A stretch of 9,636 bases of DNA from RGIG3009 sp045590415. GTDB lineage: Bacteria; Bacillota; Clostridia; Oscillospirales; Acutalibacteraceae. A program made the translations under genes and the position numbers. Below, in pieces: positions 1 through 5,981 of the stretch. Within the stretch, counting starts at the first letter, position 1. The number at the start of each line of letters is the position of its first letter. The notes under the pieces were generated by a model. It had not been told where the DNA came from and made no database searches. It saw only the letters and a list, made by a program, of their open reading frames with translations. The stretch is from NCBI GenBank assembly GCA_045590415.1, contig JAZNRA010000182.1, positions 1 through 9,636 on the forward strand. Reading direction: 5' to 3'.

Positions 1-47
1 GCGGAGGTCGTATAATTGCTGGTATCCAGCCCTATATAAAAACTCAT
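1..47 (-). CDS. Kae1/TsaD-like domain protein, N-terminal fragment (runs off left edge)
   Basis: Only the first 15 codons are present. They read MSFYIGLDTSNYTTS from an ATG at 45-47. The GLDTSNYTTS pattern is the first phosphate-binding segment of the ASKHA/Kae1 fold, and it matches the start of the Kae1-like proteins (often annotated O-sialoglycoprotein endopeptidase-like) that commonly follow nusB in Clostridia. The start lies one base after the nusB stop, with a GAGG ribosome-binding sequence inside the nusB 3' end, so it is probably translated from the same message. The cellular role of this Kae1 paralogue is not clear to me; canonical TsaD makes t6A in tRNA with TsaB and TsaE. Family recognition rests on 15 residues plus gene order. 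Confidence 0.7.
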   Translation of the reverse strand, partial: MSFYIGLDTSNYTTS

Positions 48-48
48 G

Positions 49-447
49 TTATGCCTCGTGTCGGCGAGCAATACCGCCTAACACGCCGTTGATAAACGCT
101 GCGTCGGCATCGCCGCCATAACGCTTGGCAAGCTCGACCGCCTCGTTGATAGACACACTGACGGGAATCGAACTTTCCCACAGCATCTCATAGATCGCAA
201 GGCGCAAAATCGCCAACGCGATACGGGATAAGCGCTCCTTACTCCATTTATGGGAAAATTCGGAGATCTGTGCATCAATCTCCTCGGTGTGTGTCAAAAC
301 GCCCTCGGTAAGTGACAGTGCAAACGGATCGTGCACAATTTCTCTGGCTTCACCGGCATTTTCTAATATTTCATCAAGCGGTGTGTCCGAAAAGCTCTTT
401 TCGAACAGCAACACAAATGCAAGCTCTCTTGATTCCCGTCGCGTCAT
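49..447 (-). CDS. nusB: Transcription antitermination factor NusB
   Basis: This 132-residue protein matches NusB in length (B. subtilis about 131, E. coli 139). It begins MTRRESRELAFVLLFEKSF, the arginine-rich N-terminus that contacts boxA RNA, and ends with the typical segment IPVSVSINEAVELAKRYGGD followed by AFINGVLGGIARR. NusB is an all-helical cytoplasmic protein. With NusE (ribosomal protein S10) it binds boxA in rRNA leaders and prevents premature termination of rRNA transcription. The ATG at 445-447 has an AAGG/AAGGG ribosome-binding sequence about 8 bases upstream. It lies downstream of the Asp23-like gene, separated by 71 bases that hold a hairpin, the same neighbour order as yqhY-nusB in Bacillus. 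No oddities were seen in the protein. Confidence 0.95.
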   Translation of the reverse strand: MTRRESRELAFVLLFEKSFSDTPLDEILENAGEAREIVHDPFALSLTEGVLTHTEEIDAQISEFSHKWSKERLSRIALAILRLAIYEMLWESSIPVSVSINEAVELAKRYGGDADAAFINGVLGGIARRHEA

Positions 448-471
448 ACTACGCCCTTGCCTTTCCTTAAT

Positions 472-527
472 GCAGAATAGAGCAAAAGCCCTCTACAAAA
501 CTGCAGAGGGTTGTACTCTTATTCTGC
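472..527 (-). terminator. Nested hairpin between asp23-like gene and nusB (possible attenuator)
   Basis: The inner stem is CCCTCTGCA paired with TGTAGAGGG (489-497 with 502-510, one G-U pair, 4-base loop). On the minus strand it is followed by CTTTTG, a short and weak U-tract. Around it an outer stem pairs 472-482 with 516-527, 11 pairs with one bulged base, and it takes in the asp23-like stop codon. The structure could be a leaky terminator reducing nusB relative to the upstream gene, or an RNA-processing or stability element. The short U-tract argues against efficient termination, and a downstream promoter for nusB is not evident. Confidence 0.5.
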
Positions 528-902
528 TTTTTCTTTATTTTCTGCTTCCTTTTTCTCTTCCAGCACAATACCGGCAACGTGAACATTGACCTTGGTAACG
601 GGACGACCCGTCATGGACTGAACCTCATCCTTGACAACACGCTGCACCTCACCGGCAACATCCGGAATACGCACGCCCGCTTTCAAATTGATATACAAGT
701 CCACGATGGTTTCACTTTCATTATTGACGACCGCCACGCATTTGGTAGCAGAATTGCCGACCAGTCCGCGCAGGTCTTTCATGCGGGGTGCCATACCCGC
801 CACGCCCGGCACTTCAACAGCCGCTGTGCTGGCAATTGTTGCAATCACTTCTTCAGAAATGATGCAGCGCCCTTCCGGAGTTTGATATCCTTTATCACCC
901 AT
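519..902 (-). CDS. Asp23/Gls24 family protein (YqhY-like)
   Basis: The protein is 127 residues. It opens MGDKGYQTPEGRCIISEEVI, then IASTAAVEVPGVAGM, which is the characteristic start of the Asp23/Gls24 (DUF322) fold, with V-x-V-x-x-x-VGIRIPD-like sequence (INLKAGVRIPDVAGEVQ) and V-x-KVNVHVAGI later. The C-terminus is a charged Glu/Lys tail. The start is the ATG at 900-902 because AAAGGAGG lies 8 bases upstream; the frame stays open to 944 but that part has no ribosome-binding sequence and overlaps the promoter. YqhY in B. subtilis is encoded in the accBC-yqhY cluster and is linked to control of acetyl-CoA carboxylase; here accB and accC are absent. Whether this protein has the same role is unknown. 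Confidence 0.9.
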   Translation of the reverse strand: MGDKGYQTPEGRCIISEEVIATIASTAAVEVPGVAGMAPRMKDLRGLVGNSATKCVAVVNNESETIVDLYINLKAGVRIPDVAGEVQRVVKDEVQSMTGRPVTKVNVHVAGIVLEEKKEAENKEKAE

Positions 903-932
903 AACGATGACCTCCTTTGCATTTATGGCTAT

Positions 933-962
933 ATTATATACCATAAACTACCCGAAGAGCAA
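933..962 (-). promoter_or_regulatory. Sigma-A-type promoter for the asp23-like gene and nusB
   Basis: On the minus strand, TTGCTC (957-962) is followed by an 18-base spacer and a perfect TATAAT (933-938). Transcription would begin near 926, giving a leader of roughly 24 bases before the ATG at 902. No convincing terminator separates spoIIIAH from this gene, so the promoter would add vegetative expression to any read-through from the sporulation operon. Confidence 0.65.
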
Positions 963-972
963 CTGTTTTTTA

Positions 973-1524
973 CTATTTTACGGTTACAATATTGATATTT
1001 TGTGCCGGAATGTCCGCTTGAGAGGTAACGACCTGCGAAATTTTAGCCGTATCCTGCACCGTCAAGCTGTCACTTTGCACCACCACGCTGCATGATCCGT
1101 CTGCAATATACACCACACAGTCCGTAAAACCTTTTGCTTTTATAAGACTTTCTATGTTACTCTCCTGCTCGATCGCCTTCGTAATGGCAATCACCTCGGC
1201 GGTAGCGGTCTTTTTCTGCTCATCGGTAATCTTGACGTCGTTCAACAGATCTTTCACCGTCTGCACCGCTTCCTCACGGGCAGTTTCTCTGCTTCCCCGC
1301 GCCTGCTCAAAATAGTCTTTTGCCGTCGGTGTATCCGCTGTTCCGTTCACGTTGATCGCCTCTCCCAACGTTTTATCATCGCTTGGCTGTTCGGTCTGTG
1401 TGTTGCTGTTATCCACCACACCAGTCGGCCCCTCCGCAAAAAAATAATTGAGATAGATCGCCACACCGAGAGCAAGTATCAAAGTGCCGAGCAGCACCGT
1501 CTTTTTCCCGAGAAACTTTTTCAT
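973..1524 (-). CDS. spoIIIAH: Stage III sporulation protein AH (SpoIIIAH)
   Basis: This 183-residue protein has a short basic N-terminus (MKKFLGKK), one transmembrane helix at about residues 9-29, a polar Ser/Thr/Asp-rich linker (about 30-75), and a C-terminal domain. That domain starts KDYFEQARGSRETAREEA and continues through a helix to IESLIKAKGFTDCVVYI, the YscJ/FliF-like ring-building fold of SpoIIIAH. In the mother-cell outer forespore membrane it projects into the intermembrane space and joins forespore SpoIIQ, forming the channel ring. It is shorter than B. subtilis SpoIIIAH (about 218), mostly in the linker. The ATG at 1522-1524 has AAAGGAG upstream. It is the last gene of the spoIIIA set, 13 bases after spoIIIAG. 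Confidence 0.93.
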   Translation of the reverse strand: MKKFLGKKTVLLGTLILALGVAIYLNYFFAEGPTGVVDNSNTQTEQPSDDKTLGEAINVNGTADTPTAKDYFEQARGSRETAREEAVQTVKDLLNDVKITDEQKKTATAEVIAITKAIEQESNIESLIKAKGFTDCVVYIADGSCSVVVQSDSLTVQDTAKISQVVTSQADIPAQNINIVTVK

Positions 1525-1537
1525 AACACGAACTCCT

Positions 1538-2092
1538 TTATGATAATTTTGTAACGCAAACGCGTTTAGAAGAAACGTTCAAGGCAACCGTCACCGCTTG
1601 CGACACACGGTCACGCACCCCCTCGTTATCACCGCCTTCACAGACCACCACCACACCGCGCACGGTCGGTTGAATTTCGGTCACAAGAAGGCCTTTATTA
1701 CCGTCGTCGCTTTCGATAAGAATCGCCGCGCTTTCGCTGTCGTCCCGCTGTGTCAACCGCGTATCCCCGTCGCTGGTATCTTCCTCGCGATCGGAATTGC
1801 TTCTTTGCTCAGTCGCATAAACGTATTCCACACCGTTTTCCAACGTTACCATGACCCGGCACGCTCCCGCACCGTCAATACTCCCGATCAAAACGGCCAA
1901 CCGTTCCTCCGTCTGACGAATAAAATCGTCGGCGGTAAGCACTTCCGTTTTCTCAACCTTTTCGGGAATAAATTCCGGAATAACAAGTAACGCCACACCA
2001 AGAATCCCGCAAACGATAAGCGCCTTGCGTGCTTTCCCGGATGCTGAAAACGCTCGCAAACGACCCGACCATACCGATAGAATCTCCTGCAT
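1538..2092 (-). CDS. spoIIIAG: Stage III sporulation protein AG (SpoIIIAG)
   Basis: The 184-residue protein has a cytoplasmic basic N-terminus, one transmembrane helix at about residues 23-43 (KALIVCGILGVALLVIPEF), and a ring-building domain. That domain begins near DFIRQTEERLAVLIGSIDG and contains the typical GACRVMVTLENGVEYVYATE and GVVVVCEGGDNEGVRDRV segments. Between them lies a very polar insertion (about residues 97-120, rich in Asp, Ser, Arg and Thr), at the place where B. subtilis SpoIIIAG inserts the beta-triangle that builds its 30-fold ring. SpoIIIAG forms a large ring in the channel between mother cell and forespore. The ATG at 2090-2092 has an AGAGGAG sequence upstream that overlaps the spoIIIAF stop region. 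Confidence 0.93.
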   Translation of the reverse strand: MQEILSVWSGRLRAFSASGKARKALIVCGILGVALLVIPEFIPEKVEKTEVLTADDFIRQTEERLAVLIGSIDGAGACRVMVTLENGVEYVYATEQRSNSDREEDTSDGDTRLTQRDDSESAAILIESDDGNKGLLVTEIQPTVRGVVVVCEGGDNEGVRDRVSQAVTVALNVSSKRVCVTKLS

Positions 2093-2098
2093 TTCTCA

Positions 2099-2572
2099 TC
2101 ACTCCTCTGTTTTAAGAACAATCGTTGTCCCCAAACTTTTTTCCAACACCTCCCGCACCACCGCCGCTAAGGGCACGCTTTCTTTGTCCACGTAGATCGT
2201 GATCTGCTTCATATATATGCCTCCCGAATCCGAAGTATCCGTCATCACTTCCACTTTTTTGGGGGAGACATTACGCGCTGCCAGCGCCTCCTCCGTAAAA
2301 GCGACGGCCGCCGCCTTAACCTGTTCCGTCAATTGCTCGGTCACGCGTTCCTCAAGCAGTCCCGTAACGATATCCGGCGGCAAGAGATTCAGCTCCGGTT
2401 CCGATAGTGAACGAATATTCAACAGCGGAAAGACCAACGCACACAGGAAAAAGGAGGCCGTTATCAGTGAAAACAGTTTCCCGCTTCCCGCCTTTGGTGC
2501 AAGCAAGCGGATGGCTGAACAGCCGAGCGCCGCCATGCAAACCGCGGCGCTCCACGCGCGGATCTCATTCAT
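2099..2572 (-). CDS. spoIIIAF: Stage III sporulation protein AF (SpoIIIAF)
   Basis: The protein is 157 residues and starts MNEIRAWSAAVCMAALGCSA. Two hydrophobic helices (about 6-24 and 33-51) are followed by a soluble alpha/beta domain with the pattern KKVEVMTDTSDSGGIYMKQITIYVD, matching the SpoIIIAF ring-building-like domain. It is a membrane protein of the SpoIIIA complex in the mother cell. The ATG at 2570-2572 overlaps the spoIIIAE stop codon (ATGA) and has GGGAGG about 6 bases upstream, so I chose it over the GTG at 2656, which would add 28 residues lying entirely inside spoIIIAE. Confidence 0.9.
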   Translation of the reverse strand: MNEIRAWSAAVCMAALGCSAIRLLAPKAGSGKLFSLITASFFLCALVFPLLNIRSLSEPELNLLPPDIVTGLLEERVTEQLTEQVKAAAVAFTEEALAARNVSPKKVEVMTDTSDSGGIYMKQITIYVDKESVPLAAVVREVLEKSLGTTIVLKTEE

Positions 2573-3708
2573 GTCGTCCCTCCCGCCGCAACAGTGATGA
2601 CCGTTAATGACACCGTCAGCAACAACCCGCTGACGCACAGCACTCCTACCAAACACCGTATGATACCGTGCGCGGTTTTAAGGAGCTGCGAAAACGACGG
2701 TAACCCGAACAGTTCGGCAGCCGTTTCCCCTACCGACAGCGTCAAATTCCAGACCAAACACGATAACAGCGGCGGCAGTACGATAACCAGTGTCGCCGCG
2801 ACACCGAAGCACCCCACTGTCGACCGCAACAAATGCAAACATCCCCGAACGGTAGAAAACGCTTCACTGATCGACCCGCCTACCACCGGTACGAAATGAG
2901 CAATCGAAAATCGCAAAGCACGATCGCTGAGTTTATCCGCTGCGCCGCCGACAAACGTCTGTAAGGACAGCACCCCGGTAAACAGCACCATCCCCAGTGT
3001 CAGTATCCAGGCAGCCGCCTTGCCGGTCATCGTCCCGACCCGACCGAGCTTCAATTCCGGTGTCAGTGAGCCGGTCAAGCCCAACGCCAACGAGACGGAC
3101 AAAAGCGGCACGATTACCGAACCCGCCACCCAGGACAACAGTTCAGCGGCATACAGGACGATGGATTGAAACGATACGGCAGCGGACGGTTGCCCTCCGC
3201 TCACGAGGATTCCTGCATATACCGGAACGAAACTGGACATAAACACCGACACCGATTTCATCGCCTCGCTTACGCGTTCCAAATGGCCGGCAATGGGCAT
3301 CATCACCGATCCGCACGCCGCCAATGCGCAGATAACGCCGAACACCGACGATACCTCCTCAGTTCGCAGCGTTTGCCGCATACCGTCTACCCACGCATAG
3401 ATGAGCAAAATGCCCAGCACCGTCCCACACGCCGCCAGCGGCTCACCCGCCGCCGTCGTGAATAACTCCCACAATTCGCCGAGAAACGAATCGGTCTCCA
3501 GCTCCGTAAAGGTATCCGCTTGCAGTGAATCGATGTTCAAGCGTCGCAAAAGTTCCCGCGTTTCCTCCGGCAAAGAGTCAAGCAGGGCTTCCCCGCCGCT
3601 TGCCTCCAATTGTTCACGGTACAACTCGTCAAGCGTCTGCGCCCGCACAGGGCAAGCGCACAGCACCAGTAGTACCAGAATGCATATTCCCGTTTTTACC
3701 GTCCTCAT
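2569..3708 (-). CDS. spoIIIAE: Stage III sporulation protein AE (SpoIIIAE)
   Basis: The 379-residue protein is close to the B. subtilis length (about 399). An N-terminal signal peptide (MRTVKTGICILVLLVLCACP, likely cut after VRA near residue 23) precedes a soluble segment rich in Leu and Glu. Then come multiple hydrophobic helices from about residue 90 to the C-terminus, including HFVPVVGGSISEAFSTVRGC, the best conserved segment of this family. SpoIIIAE is the multi-pass membrane component, suggested to resemble permease-like proteins, in the mother-cell membrane around the forespore. The ATG at 3706-3708 lies 3 bases after the spoIIIAD stop; the ribosome-binding sequence (AAGGGAT) is modest, which fits translational coupling. 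Confidence 0.94.
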   Translation of the reverse strand: MRTVKTGICILVLLVLCACPVRAQTLDELYREQLEASGGEALLDSLPEETRELLRRLNIDSLQADTFTELETDSFLGELWELFTTAAGEPLAACGTVLGILLIYAWVDGMRQTLRTEEVSSVFGVICALAACGSVMMPIAGHLERVSEAMKSVSVFMSSFVPVYAGILVSGGQPSAAVSFQSIVLYAAELLSWVAGSVIVPLLSVSLALGLTGSLTPELKLGRVGTMTGKAAAWILTLGMVLFTGVLSLQTFVGGAADKLSDRALRFSIAHFVPVVGGSISEAFSTVRGCLHLLRSTVGCFGVAATLVIVLPPLLSCLVWNLTLSVGETAAELFGLPSFSQLLKTAHGIIRCLVGVLCVSGLLLTVSLTVITVAAGGTT

Positions 3709-3711
3709 CGC

Positions 3712-4104
3712 TTATCCCTTCTCAACGAGCGACAGTGCAATACTGCCGATCTTTTGAAATAACGGCAGTGCCAGCGTAAGCAAGGTCAGCTTACCGACAA
3801 ATTCCGCTTTGGCAGCCAGGCCCTGCTCACCCGCATCGCGACAGGCATCGGATGCCAACTGCGTGATCACGCAAATGCCCAGCGCTTTAAACAAAATTTG
3901 TATATATTCTCCGGCAAGACCGCTCGCTTCCAGCATTTTTCGAACATCGCCGAGTAACGGTGCCGTAACCCCAAGCGCCGCCGCCACCATCAAGACTCCC
4001 GCGATCAACGTCACCGCCATCGCCTGTTCGGGGTGTGACCGCCGAAGCATTACTGCCAAGAATGCGGTGATAACCGCCACCGCCGCAACCGCCATCCACT
4101 CCAT
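3712..4104 (-). CDS. spoIIIAD: Stage III sporulation protein AD (SpoIIIAD)
   Basis: This 130-residue multi-helix membrane protein has about four hydrophobic segments: residues 4-20, about 28-48, about 70-88 and about 100-125. It contains the conserved run EYIQILFKALGICVITQLAS followed by DACRDAGE, typical of SpoIIIAD. SpoIIIAC and SpoIIIAD are small related membrane proteins with resemblance to components of secretion-system export apparatus. The ATG at 4102-4104 follows the spoIIIAC stop by 2 bases and has no good ribosome-binding sequence of its own, so translation is probably coupled to spoIIIAC. An in-frame ATG three codons later is an alternative start. Confidence 0.92.
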   Translation of the reverse strand: MEWMAVAAVAVITAFLAVMLRRSHPEQAMAVTLIAGVLMVAAALGVTAPLLGDVRKMLEASGLAGEYIQILFKALGICVITQLASDACRDAGEQGLAAKAEFVGKLTLLTLALPLFQKIGSIALSLVEKG

Positions 4105-4106
4105 CG

Positions 4107-4301
4107 TTATAACCCAAACACCGATTTGACCATACGAAACAGGTCGCTGATCTCCGTTACGATCATTGTTAGCACCACGATCAGTCCCGCCAACGTCGTC
4201 AGCATTGCCTGCTCCTCACGGCCTGAGCGTATCAACACTTGATTCAACACCGCCACGATGATACCGATCGCCGCAATTTTAAAAATCAGATCCACTTCCA
4301 T
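4107..4301 (-). CDS. spoIIIAC: Stage III sporulation protein AC (SpoIIIAC)
   Basis: This small 64-residue protein starts MEVDLIFKIAAIGIIVAVLN and ends near FRMVKSVFGL. It is two transmembrane helices (about 4-21 and 34-52) joined by a polar turn (RSGREEQ), as in SpoIIIAC of B. subtilis (about 68 residues). The frame is open much farther upstream, but that extension lies within spoIIIAB and does not resemble the family. The ATG at 4299-4301 has AGAGAGG about 9 bases upstream and follows the spoIIIAB stop by 19 bases. It functions with SpoIIIAD in the mother-cell membrane part of the channel. Confidence 0.92.
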   Translation of the reverse strand: MEVDLIFKIAAIGIIVAVLNQVLIRSGREEQAMLTTLAGLIVVLTMIVTEISDLFRMVKSVFGL

Positions 4302-4320
4302 CGTACGTCGCCTCTCTTGT

Positions 4321-4830
4321 TCACAAAAGCAGAAGTGCCGCCGCACTGCTGCCGCAAAGTCCGAGCGCCATGTACAGCCCGCCTCGGGCACGCGCTTCTT
4401 GCTTGCGTTCTTCCAAACACTCCCGAATCCGTCGGGAATAGTACTCGCAATGATGGACCTCACCGAGAATATCCGCTGTGCCGAGCCCCTCTGCAAAATC
4501 AAGAAACAGCTTCGTTTCTTCTTCAGAGAGCGCCCATACACGACTCTGTTCCTCTACTGCCGACCGCCATGCCGCGCGGAACTCACCGTCAGCAGGCAAG
4601 CGTTTTACCGTTTCCTGCAAGGGCAAAAACGCGGAAAACTCCGGCATCGCCGCCAGTACGCGCAGCACGTCGGCAACCGACATAGCCGTACAGCGAATCT
4701 GTTCCGAGAGTCCTTTCAAAAACCGTTCAAACAAGGACAGCATGTTGACACGGTGTTTCAGAGTATACTGCGCGGTCAATCCGGCGCCAAGGCCCGTCAG
4801 CAGCAATGCTGCAATTCCGAATATTTTCAC
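4321..4830 (-). CDS. spoIIIAB: Stage III sporulation protein AB (SpoIIIAB)
   Basis: The 169-residue protein begins with GTG (4828-4830) and has GGAGG about 9 bases upstream. It has an N-terminal membrane helix (IFGIAALLLTGLGAGLTA), then a helical soluble domain with FLKGLSEQIRCTAMSVADVL and LSEEETKLFLDFAEGLG, then HHCEYYSRRIRECLEER and a C-terminal hydrophobic helix (about 150-169). This layout and length (B. subtilis about 171) match SpoIIIAB, whose soluble domain resembles GspF of type II secretion and which is expected to work with the SpoIIIAA ATPase. Its start lies 104 bases inside spoIIIAA, a longer overlap than elsewhere in the operon. A nearby ATG eight bases upstream is out of frame. 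Confidence 0.9.
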   Translation of the reverse strand: MKIFGIAALLLTGLGAGLTAQYTLKHRVNMLSLFERFLKGLSEQIRCTAMSVADVLRVLAAMPEFSAFLPLQETVKRLPADGEFRAAWRSAVEEQSRVWALSEEETKLFLDFAEGLGTADILGEVHHCEYYSRRIRECLEERKQEARARGGLYMALGLCGSSAAALLLL

Positions 4831-5728
4831 GTAACCATTCCTCCGTTCGCAACACCTGCGCGATTTCGCCGGGTGCTTGCCGTCCGTGTAGTTGAATCAG
4901 ATACTCAAACGCACCGCGCTCTAACACGTCCCGCAATCGTTCGCGCCGATACAGTTCCTCAAACGATCGTGCGTGCACCGTGGCAACCGTCGGAACACCT
5001 CGCAAAAAGCCGTCATACACCGCCGACAACTCATCTGCATCCCCCAATTCATCCAATAACACCGCACGCGGTGCTAAACAACGCACCGCCTGTTCGATCC
5101 CGACGGCCTTGGGGGTGTAACACAATACGTCACAGCCGACAAGCGATCTGCCGCCCGACAGTTCTCCGCGCTCATCAATGACCGTCACCGACAATCGGCG
5201 GTGCGCTAATTGAAGAGCAAGGTCGCGCAACATACTGGTTTTCCCGCCGGCAGGTTCGCTGCAGATCAGCGCGCTGTGTATGGCATCGTCGCACAAAAAC
5301 GGCATCAACGCTTTAGCGCAACCGTCGTGCTCGCGCCTTACACGAATACATAAAGCACTGATCGCACGGTATCCGGTAACCGCACCGCTATCCAGCACCG
5401 CCGTTCCGGCAATACCCACACGGCATCCGCCCGCCGCCACGAAACCGCGCCGCAATTCTTCACGGTGAGCATAGACCGAATACTCCCATAGGCGATCGAC
5501 AGTCTGCCGAAGCATTTCTTCATCGCATGCGATACCGCATGCACGTTGTCCGGTCGTCTGACCCGCGGCGGTAACAAACCATTCTTCACCGCCGATCCCC
5601 AGCGAAACGGCCTGTCCCGACCGCAGACGGATCTCTTGCACGCGGCTGCCGACCGTCTTATCCACCAAAAGCAACGGTACTTTCAGTTCATCCGACAACA
5701 AGGATACTGCCGTGATATATCCGTTCAC
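4727..5728 (-). CDS. spoIIIAA: Stage III sporulation protein AA, ATPase (SpoIIIAA)
   Basis: This protein of about 333 residues belongs to the AAA/secretion-type ATPases. It is predicted to power the SpoIIIA-SpoIIQ channel from the mother-cell cytoplasm. Visible motifs are VQEIRLRSGQAVSLG near the N-terminus, the Walker A region SEPAGGKTSMLRD at about residues 157-169 (first Gly of GxxxxGKT replaced by Ser), VIDERGELSGG near 184-194, and the Walker B segment AVLLDELGDADELSAVYDG starting near 222. The GTG at 5726-5728 was chosen because AGGTGAG lies 7 bases upstream; a TTG at 5791 would place the start inside a terminator hairpin. The last 34 or so codons overlap spoIIIAB. It is first in the operon, normally under sigma-E; I see no fully convincing sigma-E promoter directly upstream. 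Confidence 0.92.
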   Translation of the reverse strand: MNGYITAVSLLSDELKVPLLLVDKTVGSRVQEIRLRSGQAVSLGIGGEEWFVTAAGQTTGQRACGIACDEEMLRQTVDRLWEYSVYAHREELRRGFVAAGGCRVGIAGTAVLDSGAVTGYRAISALCIRVRREHDGCAKALMPFLCDDAIHSALICSEPAGGKTSMLRDLALQLAHRRLSVTVIDERGELSGGRSLVGCDVLCYTPKAVGIEQAVRCLAPRAVLLDELGDADELSAVYDGFLRGVPTVATVHARSFEELYRRERLRDVLERGAFEYLIQLHGRQAPGEIAQVLRTEEWLRENIRNCSIAADGPWRRIDRAVYSETPCQHAVLV

Positions 5729-5789
5729 GTCGCTCTCACCTGCCTGTCCTATTCCTATGCATGTCCTTGTTCGGTTAGAACAAAAATGC

Positions 5790-5831
5790 AAAAAGCAACG
5801 GGCTTGCTGAAAGGCAAGCCCGTTGCTTTTT
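5790..5831 (-). terminator. Perfect 18-bp terminator hairpin upstream of spoIIIAA
   Basis: Positions 5790-5807 and 5814-5831 are exact inverted repeats around a 6-base loop. The stem reads AAAAAGCAACGGGCTTGC on one strand and ends in TTTTT, so it could terminate transcription in either direction. On the plus strand no gene leads into it. On the minus strand anything transcribed from the 5832-5930 region would stop here, 62 bases before the spoIIIAA start codon. It therefore either ends a small RNA or insulates or attenuates spoIIIA. Confidence 0.8.
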
Positions 5832-5848
5832 AGAGGGGTGTTTTGAGG

Positions 5849-5912
5849 AGGGGGAATGCACCCAGCTTAACGGAACAGTTCCGGTGCGGCTCCATCCCTG
5901 CCCCCTGGGTAC
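5849..5912 (-). ncRNA. Candidate small structured RNA or leader upstream of spoIIIAA
   Basis: This GC-rich, gene-free stretch is full of inverted repeats: 5849-5854 with 5901-5906 (AGGGGG/CCCCCT), 5860-5865 with 5905-5910 (ACCCAG/CTGGGT), 5858-5862 with 5883-5887 (GCACC/GGTGC), and the 13-base palindrome 5871-5883. Not all can form at once, so alternative folds or a pseudoknot are possible. On the minus strand a TAGAAT box (5919-5924) and a TTCATATT element (5943-5950, sigma-E -35-like) lie just upstream, and the 5790-5831 terminator lies downstream, giving a possible transcript of about 120 bases. I do not recognise an RNA family; SRP RNA, 6S and T-box were considered and not supported. Confidence 0.4.
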
Positions 5913-5918
5913 ATTTTC

Positions 5919-5950
5919 ATTCTAACAAACAATGGAGATAGGAATATGAA
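5919..5950 (-). promoter_or_regulatory. Possible minus-strand promoter for the candidate RNA / spoIIIA leader
   Basis: On the minus strand TTCATATT (5943-5950) closely resembles the sigma-E -35 element, and GTTAGAAT (5919-5926) is a partial match to its -10. The 16-base spacing is wider than usual for sigma-E, and a sigma-A reading has a poor -35, so this is a weak call. It is the best candidate I find for transcription leading to spoIIIAA, but that transcript would have to cross the hairpin at 5790-5831. Confidence 0.3.
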
Positions 5951-5981
5951 TTGACTGTGAATAAACTGTAATAAAATTTTA

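Noticed and set aside
903..944. Longer N-terminus for the Asp23-like protein
   Set aside because: The extra 14 residues overlap the -10 box and have no ribosome-binding sequence, whereas the ATG at 902 has AAAGGAGG at ideal spacing.
940..975. Terminator hairpin after spoIIIAH
   Set aside because: The sequence AGTTGCTCTTCGGGTAGT does not form a stable continuous stem; it is better explained as the -35 region of the next promoter.
2199..5181. Long plus-strand open frames opposite the spoIIIA genes
   Set aside because: They are antisense shadows of G+C-rich coding sequence, with low-complexity Arg/Pro/Ser-rich products and no ribosome-binding sequences.
5255..5280. Degenerate Walker A in SpoIIIAA (SEPAGGKT)
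   Set aside because: SpoIIIAA homologues with Ser in place of the first glycine occur, and the GKT and Walker B residues are present, so I do not call the ATPase inactive.
5849..5912. SRP RNA, 6S RNA or T-box leader
   Set aside because: The SRP tetraloop motif (GGUCCGGAAGGAAGCAGC-like) is absent. The length and shape do not fit 6S. The T-box-like GGGATGGAGCCGC lacks the proper AGGGTGGNACCGCG sequence and the downstream gene is not a synthetase or amino-acid gene.
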